A stretch of DNA of 7,354 bases from an uncultured Mucispirillum sp. Its GTDB lineage: Bacteria > Chrysiogenota > Deferribacteres > Deferribacterales > Mucispirillaceae. The notes below the pieces were generated by a model, which saw only the letters and a list, made by a program, of their open reading frames with translations, was not told the origin of the DNA and ran no database searches. The stretch spans positions 1 through 7,354 of the forward strand of contig CAMWVK010000065.1 in assembly GCA_947177675.1 (NCBI GenBank), read 5' to 3'. The position numbers and the translations under genes are program-made. How positions within the stretch are numbered: the first letter of the stretch is position 1; each line of letters begins with the position of its first letter. Positions 1 to 4,729 of this stretch are shown here, piece by piece.

Positions 1-293
1 GGGATAATAAATATCCTACTATTAGCAGGATGTGGAAAAATAACTGGGAAAATATCTCTACTTTATTTGCTTACCCTGATGAAATAAGAAAAGTTATCTA
101 CACTACTAATGCCATTGAATCATTAAACAGTGTTATTAGAAAAGCAGTTAATAATAAAAAGATATTTCCTGATGACCAGTCTGCTTTTAAAGCTGTCTTC
201 TTAGCTATAAAACAGGCTTCTAAAAAATGGACAATTCCTATCAGAAACTGGAAGCCTGCTTTAAATAGATTTGAGATGGAATACGGAAATTAA
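1..293 (+). CDS. IS256-family transposase, C-terminal part (5' truncated by window edge)
   Basis: The open frame enters from the left edge (first full codon at position 3) and ends with TAA at 291-293, giving about 96 residues of a protein that is usually near 400. The visible part matches the conserved C-terminal end of IS256 (mutator-type) transposases: a W-x-NNWENI-like stretch, YPDEIRKVIYTTNAIESLNS, then SKKWTIPIRNWKPALNRF. The Glu in TTNAIE is probably the third residue of the family's DDE catalytic triad; the two Asp residues lie upstream, out of view. The protein would cut and join the ends of its own element. No frameshift is seen in the visible part. It is oriented opposite to all phage genes in the window, which fits an independent later insertion. 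The ATG at 30 is internal, not the start. Confidence 0.92.
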   Translation, partial: DNKYPTISRMWKNNWENISTLFAYPDEIRKVIYTTNAIESLNSVIRKAVNNKKIFPDDQSAFKAVFLAIKQASKKWTIPIRNWKPALNRFEMEYGN

Positions 294-295
294 GA

Positions 296-322
296 AATTT
301 ACACAAAATTTGATACAGGCTC
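296..322 (+). repeat. probable right terminal inverted repeat of the IS256-family element
   Basis: These 27 bases follow the transposase stop by two bases and end exactly where IS1595 transposase coding sequence resumes. Their reverse complement opens with GAG and contains TTTTGTGTAAATT, a composition typical of IS256-family termini. The partner repeat lies outside the window, so the exact length is unconfirmed. Confidence 0.6.
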
Positions 323-891
323 GCAAGATAAATTTTTCATCAGTTAGACCATTAAATTTAGACAGTCTTCTCTTTGCAAAACTCCAAAAACTTATCTCCC
401 AATTTACATGAGATTTATCTCTACTAAATTCACTTGCATGATGATATACTCATATGTTGTGTATAACCATTCAAAATTAATCCATCATATGCCCTCCAAC
501 CATCAGTATGTATTGTGCTGCCTTCTATTATTTTATCTTGTATTATCGGCATTAATTCTTCTTTGGAACAGTTAGGAACTATTGTAACATATACTTTACC
601 TTCTCGTTTTAATAAGCCAAATACAGGTGTTTTACCTGCTGCTCCTCTGCCTCGTTTACCTCTTATCCGTTTTGCTCCAAAATAGCTTTCGTCAAGTTCA
701 AATTCTCCAAACTCTTTACCTGTTATTTTTAAAGAGTAATCTAATAATAGCTCTCTAAATTTATTATAGTAACTATTAATTGTATTTCTGTTTATACCTA
801 ATAATATTGATGTTGAACTTGCTGTTATATCTTCTGAAAAACACTTAATTATTTTTTTAGTTTTATATTTACTTAACCTATTGTATTTCAT
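323..891 (-). pseudogene. IS1595-family transposase, frameshifted and truncated
   Basis: The first frame gives 153 residues (891 to the TGA at 430). It has a helix-turn-helix-like N-terminus at about residues 10-45, then ELDESYFGAKRIRGKRGRGA at 65-84 with catalytic D67, KTPVFGLLKREGKV, and IHTDGWRAYDG with catalytic D130: the ISXO2-like DDE domain. From about base 449 the family sequence continues in another frame as VYHHASEFSRDKSHVN, then FWSFAKRRLSKFNG, up to 324. Restoring two bases (AGAG to AG near 449-452) would rejoin the frames as HMRVYHHA, so a 2-base deletion is the simplest explanation. The usual motif around the third catalytic residue (VNGIESFW-like) reads VNWEISFW here, so it may be damaged too. 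The 3' end is cut off by the IS256-family element. The gene cannot make a normal transposase. Confidence 0.88.
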
Positions 892-899
892 ACTCTTTT

Positions 900-928
900 C
901 TTATATCTCCTGAAAAGATAATAGTCAA
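900..928 (-). promoter_or_regulatory. candidate sigma-70-type promoter for the IS1595 transposase
   Basis: On the minus strand TTGACT (928-923), a 17-base spacer and TATAAG (905-900) form a near-consensus promoter inside the proposed end of the element. The -10 box ends only 8 bases before the ATG at 891. Transcription would therefore start at or almost at the start codon, giving a leaderless or near-leaderless message. An AGGAG lies 14 bases before the ATG, too far to be a typical ribosome binding site and partly inside the promoter spacer. Predicted by eye only. Confidence 0.35.
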
Positions 929-933
929 GAGCC

Positions 934-1159
934 GTAATTATTTTACATATTTCAGTTTTAATTGCTGAACCAGTGCAGCTAAAAACTATATAAATAAAAC
1001 TGAGATAGAAAAAATAACGATATTGCGATAAAGTGCAGTTAAAAAATATTACATGTATGTTGCAAGTGTGCACAGATATAAAAAATTTAAACGCCGATTA
1101 AAAAATTTAAACGCCGCATTTTTTGCTGCCAGGTCTATAAATTCTAAAAAATTTAAATC
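934..1159. other. gene-free AT-rich stretch between IS1595 and the mor gene
   Basis: I find no credible gene here. It holds the direct repeats at 1079-1157. It also has two related motifs about 60 bases apart, agtgcagctaaaaactata at 972-990 and agtgcagttaaaaaatatta at 1032-1051. A nested inverted repeat pairs cagtttta (953-960) with taaaactg (995-1002), with gctg/cagc (964-967 and 976-979) inside. In a Mu-like phage the middle or late promoter driven by Mor would be expected just downstream of mor, which is here, but no specific promoter can be assigned. Part may instead belong to the insertion sequence. Confidence 0.5.
1079..1157. repeat. short direct repeats (two exact 18-base copies and one partial)
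   Basis: taaaaaatttaaacgccg occurs exactly at 1079-1096 and at 1099-1116, a period of 20 bases. A shorter copy, taaaaaatttaaa, is at 1145-1157, partly next to the end of mor. A 20-base period places the exact copies about two helical turns apart, as is common for protein binding sites. They lie immediately downstream of the Mor-type activator gene. Candidate roles are activator or repressor binding sites, or transposase end sites; none is shown by the sequence alone. Confidence 0.7.
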
Positions 1160-1444
1160 TTATTTAAAAATTATATTGCGCAGGGTTGTTTCAGATAACT
1201 GGTATTTTTTGCGAAGCTGGTGAAAAGATGCACCAGCTTTATAATCAGAAATGATTTTTTTATTACGCAGCTCACGATTAAGAGTATCAGCCTTAGGTAT
1301 ATATATAGATGAGCCGCCGAACTCAGAGCAAAGTGCATGTGCTTTATCTTCGCCAAGTAACGATAATAATATTGCTAACTTATCATCACTATCTATTGCA
1401 TCGCAAGCTGTAACCTCACTTTGTTCTATTTTATTACTCTGCAT
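1160..1444 (-). CDS. mor: Mor-type transcription activator (short form)
   Basis: This 94-residue protein resembles the Mor/C activators of Mu-like phages, which bind as dimers upstream of middle or late promoters and recruit host RNA polymerase. The diagnostic part is FGGSSIYIPKAD at residues 42-53 (the strand and linker before the DNA-binding domain), followed by a helix-turn-helix at about 57-91 (RELRNKKIISDYKAGASFHQ, then LRKKYQLSETTLRNII). An acidic helix at about 19-41 would be the dimerisation part. It is shorter than Mu Mor (about 129 residues), the difference being at the N-terminus. The ATG at 1444 follows GGTGAG at good spacing. The gene overlaps the end of gemA by 19 bases, so translation is probably coupled. 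It is the last phage gene before the insertion sequences. Confidence 0.85.
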   Translation of the reverse strand: MQSNKIEQSEVTACDAIDSDDKLAILLSLLGEDKAHALCSEFGGSSIYIPKADTLNRELRNKKIISDYKAGASFHQLRKKYQLSETTLRNIIFK

Positions 1445-1959
1445 ATCTCACCATTTTCTACATAGATTAATTTATTATCTAATATATCAAAAAACCATTG
1501 ATTTTGCAAGGTTTCTATATCATAGCCGGCGGGAAAAGGCAGCATTAAAAATTCAATGTGTTTTGTAGTAATATTAAGCATACCTTTTAAACCTTCGATT
1601 ACTTTGGTTGCGTCTTTACTTGTTAGTATCTTTTTAATTTTCATACGAGTATTTAACCAGCTTTCAAAAGATACTTTCCAAACAATATTGGATTTAAGCA
1701 CTTCTATTAATTTAAGTTGTGCTGCGCTTGCTAATTTTATAGTTTTACCGCCTATTTTTGCTTTATTGCGGGCAGTTTTAACTATTCTAAAACCTTTTGA
1801 ACGCAAATGGCGGAGTAGATGCTCCGCCTGAAATTGTGTTAAATCTTTTGATGATGTTACATTATAATTTGCTAGCAGCTCTTTGTAAGTATCATCATCA
1901 ATACATAATTGCTGCTTAGCAATATGAATAAGTTGTATTTGTTTTTTTGTAATACTCAT
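1426..1959 (-). CDS. gemA: GemA (gp16-like) early regulatory protein
   Basis: The 177-residue product matches the phage gp16/GemA family, named from Mu GemA, which affects host gene expression and DNA topology. Family features are the N-terminal ITKKQIQLIHIAKQQLCIDD (3-22) with DDTYKELLANY, then LTQFQAEHLLRHLRSKGF (40-57). A second helical part follows at about 79-128 (AAQLKLIEVLKS, SFESWLNTRM, ATKVIEGLKGML). The last 45 or so residues (about 130-177, rich in F, W, I and L) go beyond where many family members end and are not recognised. The ATG at 1957-1959 is preceded by AAAGGTGA, a good ribosome binding site that overlaps the stop of the 45-residue gene upstream. The 3' end overlaps mor. 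The position between gam and mor is the Mu position. Confidence 0.88.
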   Translation of the reverse strand: MSITKKQIQLIHIAKQQLCIDDDTYKELLANYNVTSSKDLTQFQAEHLLRHLRSKGFRIVKTARNKAKIGGKTIKLASAAQLKLIEVLKSNIVWKVSFESWLNTRMKIKKILTSKDATKVIEGLKGMLNITTKHIEFLMLPFPAGYDIETLQNQWFFDILDNKLIYVENGEICRVIK

Positions 1960-1968
1960 AAATCACCT

Positions 1969-2106
1969 TTAAAATATTACTGTTGCAGTTAATGTTGCAG
2001 CTGCTGCCCAGTAGATTGTGTGGCGTATATCACCGTGCAGCAGGTAAACACCTGCCGCACATAAATCAAGCACAATAAGTGCTATTGGGAATAACTTAAC
2101 TATCAT
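1969..2106 (-). CDS. small hydrophobic membrane peptide, 45 residues
   Basis: An ATG at 2104-2106 opens 45 codons ending with TAA at 1969-1971. The peptide begins MIVKLFPIALIVLDLCAAGV, runs through YLLHGDIRHTIYW, and ends AAAATLTATVIF. Two hydrophobic segments (about 5-23 and 31-45) flank a short polar HGDIRH turn, which suggests a two-pass or hairpin inner-membrane peptide. It overlaps the end of the 293-residue gene by 11 bases and ends ten bases before the gemA ATG, so it fills the gap exactly and is probably translated by coupling. GGATATTCCT just upstream is at best a weak ribosome binding site. Tiny membrane peptides are common in phage early operons. The function is unknown: holin-like, exclusion or a partner of the upstream protein are all possible. 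Confidence 0.7.
   Translation of the reverse strand: MIVKLFPIALIVLDLCAAGVYLLHGDIRHTIYWAAAATLTATVIF
2035..2060. other. stem-loop inside the small membrane-peptide gene
   Basis: gtgcagcaggt (2035-2045) and acctgccgcac (2050-2060) pair over 11 positions with one mismatch around the loop aaac. It lies in the codons for CAAGVYLLHG and is markedly more GC-rich than its surroundings. There is no T tract, so it is not a standard terminator. It could affect translation into gemA or mRNA stability. Confidence 0.5.
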
Positions 2107-2977
2107 AGGAATATCCTTTTATAATGTCATGGCTTCTATCATTATAAGCCCTTTTTAAAATAGGAAGTGCTTCATCTTCCACCATATAACTGCCTGGGAT
2201 TTCAACCATTTCTTTATATTTAACTTGAGCATTTTTTAAATCAAACTCTTGCATTTCTTCGCCATCAAAATTAGCACCTTTTAACACAAGTTTATTACAA
2301 AATTCATTTGCGAGCAGTGTTTTAGCTACCCGTTTTGTTTGGGCTGCATTTAATTGTTGTTTTGCTTTAGGAGCTGCTACTGTAATATTAACACTTAAGC
2401 CATCAACTTCATCTAATAAACCAAATAATGTGCCTGCCATTGATGCCATAAATTCTGCCTGATGTTCATAAGTAGGGAATTTAAAAGATACAGCTATTTT
2501 TTTAATAAAATCCCATGATAATGCAGTTAATTCAATTTTATCTTCAAATAAAGGCGTTAATTTAACACTGCCGTCTTTTGAAAATTCATTAAGAAATTTG
2601 TTAAAAGCTCCTGTTGGTCCGCCGCCTGCAGCTGCAAGTGATAGTATAAAACGACCTTTAGGATTAACTATTGCATAATAAAGCTCACCAAGAGCGCCAT
2701 CACTTAATGGTATTTCAGCGATGCCGTCATTTTCTTTAAACCAAACAGGCCATACACATTTTTCTTTTACTACTGAAATAAAATAAGTATCAGTATCAGC
2801 AATATTCACTTTGCTGTTTATATTCCAAAAAAAATGTGACTGTCCTGCATCAAAAGTGCCTGAACTATCTTCATTTTTAAGCAGTGCATCAAATGACATA
2901 TTTAATTCATTAAAGAAATTTTCATAAGCTGCATTTATAAAATGATAGTTTACTATTACTTTTTTGCTCCAACTCAT
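2096..2977 (-). CDS. unrecognised phage early protein, 293 residues
   Basis: I do not recognise a family with confidence. The product is soluble, with no signal peptide or membrane segment. Visible parts are an N-terminal region (1-60) rich in F, Y and N, then CVWPVWF at 74-80, a glycine-rich AAAGGGPTGAFNKFL at 115-129, a helical middle (150-195), and a C-terminal half with KAKQQLNAAQTKRVAKTLLA (204-223) followed by a strand-rich KLVLKGANFDGE block. The two-part layout loosely recalls phage exclusion-type proteins such as RexA, but no motif proves this. The ATG at 2977 comes eight bases after the gam stop, and a weak AGGTG site overlaps that stop. The 3' end overlaps the 45-residue membrane peptide, so the two are probably made together. 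The site between gam and gemA is the variable accessory part of Mu-like early operons. Confidence 0.8.
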   Translation of the reverse strand: MSWSKKVIVNYHFINAAYENFFNELNMSFDALLKNEDSSGTFDAGQSHFFWNINSKVNIADTDTYFISVVKEKCVWPVWFKENDGIAEIPLSDGALGELYYAIVNPKGRFILSLAAAGGGPTGAFNKFLNEFSKDGSVKLTPLFEDKIELTALSWDFIKKIAVSFKFPTYEHQAEFMASMAGTLFGLLDEVDGLSVNITVAAPKAKQQLNAAQTKRVAKTLLANEFCNKLVLKGANFDGEEMQEFDLKNAQVKYKEMVEIPGSYMVEDEALPILKRAYNDRSHDIIKGYSYDS

Positions 2978-2985
2978 AACCGCAC

Positions 2986-3510
2986 CTACTTAGCCATTTT
3001 GGCTGATTCTTTTACAAGTGCATCAATTAATTTTTGCACTTCATCATCAGTAAGCTTAACAAATGCTTCGCTACTGTCCTGGATAATATTTACACCAATT
3101 TTTTTAAGCTCTGCAGCGGTTAAGCTATCTAAAGCTTTTTTAGATACACTTATTTTTTTAGATAAATACATATCAGCATTTTCAGGAAAAAGCTCTTGCA
3201 GCTTATTTATAGTAAATTCTTCATTATCAATTTCTATTTTACCTGTTTTTTTCCTGTATCCAAATTTTACATTATTAATGCTCATTGATTTTTTATCCAA
3301 AAATAATTCTTCGCTGCCTTTAACTAATGTAAGCAGCATTTGATATGCTTCGCCTGCATTTTTAGATGCTTCAGCAAATGCTGTAGAATATTTTGCTTTT
3401 ACTGCATCTATTTCTGTATCTAATTCTTCTTTAATATTTCTTAATATTTTTGAAGCAGCTGAAAATTCTTTTGCTGCTGTTTCTAATTCAGTTAATTTTG
3501 CTGTTGCCAT
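2986..3510 (-). CDS. gam: Gam-like host-nuclease inhibitor (DNA end protection)
   Basis: The 174-residue protein has the size and layout of the Mu Gam family, Ku-like proteins that bind double-stranded DNA ends and block exonucleases such as RecBCD. A long helical N-terminus (about 1-68) is followed by the strand-forming NNVKFGYRKKTGKIEI at 79-94, which corresponds to the conserved G-x-R region of Gam. Next come LQELFPENADMYLSKKISVS (104-123) and a lysine-rich helical tail with LTAAELKKIGV at 130-140. The ATG at 3510 is preceded by AAGGAGT at ideal spacing. The gene follows the B ATPase across a gap of about 100 bases with two hairpins, so its level may be set separately from A and B. It runs directly into the 293-residue gene. 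Confidence 0.87.
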   Translation of the reverse strand: MATAKLTELETAAKEFSAASKILRNIKEELDTEIDAVKAKYSTAFAEASKNAGEAYQMLLTLVKGSEELFLDKKSMSINNVKFGYRKKTGKIEIDNEEFTINKLQELFPENADMYLSKKISVSKKALDSLTAAELKKIGVNIIQDSSEAFVKLTDDEVQKLIDALVKESAKMAK

Positions 3511-3538
3511 TTTTGACTCCTTAATATATATTAATATT

Positions 3539-3564
3539 GAGCTCTAAAATAAGGGTTAGAGCTC
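3539..3564 (+). terminator. hairpin between B and gam, possible terminator on the plus strand
   Basis: gagctctaa (3539-3547) and ttagagctc (3556-3564) form a perfect 9-pair stem with the 8-base loop aataaggg. The plus-strand tail is T-rich (ttatttcttgtctt), so it best fits termination of plus-strand (antisense) transcripts. On the minus strand it sits about 30 bases ahead of the gam start with an AT-rich but not T-only tail, so an mRNA processing or stability role is equally possible. Confidence 0.45.
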
Positions 3565-3578
3565 TTATTTCTTGTCTT

Positions 3579-3604
3579 ACTCTAGCATTTTCTAATGCTA
3601 GAGT
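3579..3604 (+). terminator. second hairpin between B and gam, possible terminator on the plus strand
   Basis: actctagcatt (3579-3589) and aatgctagagt (3594-3604) form a perfect 11-pair stem with a 4-base loop (ttct). On the plus strand it is followed by attttttat, the layout of an intrinsic terminator. On the minus strand it lies five bases after the B stop codon and lacks a following T tract. It would therefore stop antisense transcription into B, or act as a 3' stabilising hairpin for the A-B message. Confidence 0.5.
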
Positions 3605-3609
3605 ATTTT

Positions 3610-4719
3610 TTATGCCATTTCTTCTATAAATTCCTTTGTAATAACGCGTTCGCCTTGTTCATAAGCAAGCTTCATAAGCCTTTTAATGCGGTTATTTACA
3701 TCAAGCGGATATGCTTTATATATCTGCTTTTTATTTGCATCTTTTAAAGTAAGCATATCAGATAAAGCAGCAATTGCATCATCAGTGATTATTTTAGTAT
3801 AATCACCTTTTACACATTTCACTTTGCCAGCAATATAATCTTTTAAGCTTTCGTTTATAGGCTCAAGCGGAGCATGGATAGTGCGTGCTGTAACTTCTCT
3901 AACAGCCAAGTTATTATCGCTGTAAAGCCTTGTGGCAAGCTCTGTTTGTCCTATAAGAATAATGCCTACTAATGGTGTTAAACCGTCACGCAGCTCCCAC
4001 AACCGTTTTAAATATTTCAGTGTGTGAGTGTGTAAGTCTTGTGCTTCATCAATAATTAATATGATGCGTTTGCCTGCGTCGTGATGTTTTTTAAGCAACG
4101 CTTCAACCTGGCGGGAAAGGCTTTCTGCTCCGCGTTTTGGTTTATCATCAGATAAATCAAAAACACAGGCTGCCAGTATATCTTTAGTTGTGCAGCGGTC
4201 CATGTCTTTTGTGCGCACTTTAACGATAATGCAGTCACTTAAATTTTTTGTTTCTGCTTCAAATTTGCCCAACACGGTAGTTTTACCGCCGCCAACTTCG
4301 GAAGTAATCACTGTAAACTGCCCGGTATCGCGTGCTGCTCTCATCATTTCAAGTGCATAATGGTGAGAATCAAGCATTACAATGTCACTTTCTTTTGTGA
4401 TGAATGGCATAAACGGGTCACGGCTAAGCCCAAAATGTTTGAGCTCATCGTAAGTTAAGTTAATACTTTCAATCATATTTTCCTCCTGGCTGTCTATTTC
4501 AAACAGCTCATTTATTGATTTATTTTCTTTTGTTAAAGAATTATAAGTTTTTGCAATTTTTGCTTTAAATTCGGGTATTTTTTTCATTTCCCTGCCATCT
4601 TTTAAAAGCAGAGATAAACTTGCTTTGCTCATATTCTCAGCAGTTATTTCTTTAAATCGCTTAATAAACTGAGCAGAGCTTATATTCTTTTCATCAATTA
4701 GTTTTTTTAAAGCTATCAT
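3610..4719 (-). CDS. B: MuB-type AAA+ ATPase, transposition target and activator protein
   Basis: In Mu, B is an ATP-dependent DNA-binding protein that selects target DNA and stimulates the A transposase. I prefer the ATG at 4717-4719 (369 residues) because AAGGAG lies six bases before it. A TTG at 4737 in the same frame has no such site and would overlap the end of A. Counting from the ATG, the N-terminus (1-60) is a helix-turn-helix-like domain (SSAQFIKRF, SKASLSLLLKDG), as in MuB. LKHFGLSRDPF at 93-103 is the lead-in seen in ExeA/TniB-like ATPases. Walker A is SEVGGGKTT (140-148, K146), Walker B is IILIIDEAQ (219-227, D224 E225), and a sensor-1-like IILIGQTEL is at 253-261. The gene starts ten bases after the A stop, as expected for an A-B transposition pair. 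Confidence 0.9.
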   Translation of the reverse strand: MIALKKLIDEKNISSAQFIKRFKEITAENMSKASLSLLLKDGREMKKIPEFKAKIAKTYNSLTKENKSINELFEIDSQEENMIESINLTYDELKHFGLSRDPFMPFITKESDIVMLDSHHYALEMMRAARDTGQFTVITSEVGGGKTTVLGKFEAETKNLSDCIIVKVRTKDMDRCTTKDILAACVFDLSDDKPKRGAESLSRQVEALLKKHHDAGKRIILIIDEAQDLHTHTLKYLKRLWELRDGLTPLVGIILIGQTELATRLYSDNNLAVREVTARTIHAPLEPINESLKDYIAGKVKCVKGDYTKIITDDAIAALSDMLTLKDANKKQIYKAYPLDVNNRIKRLMKLAYEQGERVITKEFIEEMA

Positions 4720-4729
4720 ATAAAGCTCC

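Larger units (their letters stand above)
1..322 (+). mobile_element. IS256-family insertion sequence, right end only
   Basis: This is the 3' part of an IS256-family element. It holds the end of the transposase gene and a probable terminal inverted repeat at about 296-322 (aatttacacaaaatttgata, then caggctc). Read inward the tip begins GAGCCTGTATCAAATTTTGT, the style of IS256-family ends. The boundary at 322 is supported because the frame of the interrupted IS1595 transposase resumes exactly at 323. These elements usually duplicate 8-9 bases of target, so gcaagata(a) at 323-331 would be the copy on this side. The left end and the other copy lie outside the window, so the boundary is inferred from one side only. 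Confidence 0.8.
323..933 (-). mobile_element. IS1595-type insertion sequence, partial and interrupted by the IS256-family element
   Basis: The body is the frameshifted transposase gene. The proposed outer end on the right is at about 933, where the minus strand begins GGCTCTTGACTATTATC, 42 bases before the start codon; a short untranslated lead of that size is normal for this family. The other end lies beyond the IS256-family insertion, outside the window. IS1595 elements normally duplicate about 8 bases of target, and that cannot be tested without the other end. The 933 boundary is a judgement from spacing and sequence style. The alternative is that the element extends into the repeats up to about 1075. 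Confidence 0.6.

Noticed and set aside
430..891. Calling the IS1595 transposase an intact short gene
   Set aside because: Family sequence continues in another frame past the stop codon and is then cut by the IS256-family end, so it is a broken gene.
888..1073. Minus-strand 61-codon open frame rich in F, Y, I and C overlapping the IS1595 start
   Set aside because: It covers the proposed IS end, promoter and repeat region, starts without a ribosome binding site, and its composition is that of translated AT-rich non-coding DNA.
1079..1157. Possible CRISPR array
   Set aside because: Units are 18 bases at a 20-base period, so there is no room for spacers; they are closely spaced direct repeats.
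1251..1568. Plus-strand open frame of 105 codons
   Set aside because: It lies antisense across mor and gemA, both of which have family matches; its composition looks like a shadow frame.
1556..1831. Plus-strand open frame of 91 codons
   Set aside because: Antisense to the recognised gemA gene; no motif or ribosome binding site of its own.
2942..3343. Plus-strand open frame of 133 codons with hydrophobic stretches
   Set aside because: It is antisense to gam; the serine- and phenylalanine-rich sequence is what the reverse of lysine- and glutamate-rich helices gives.
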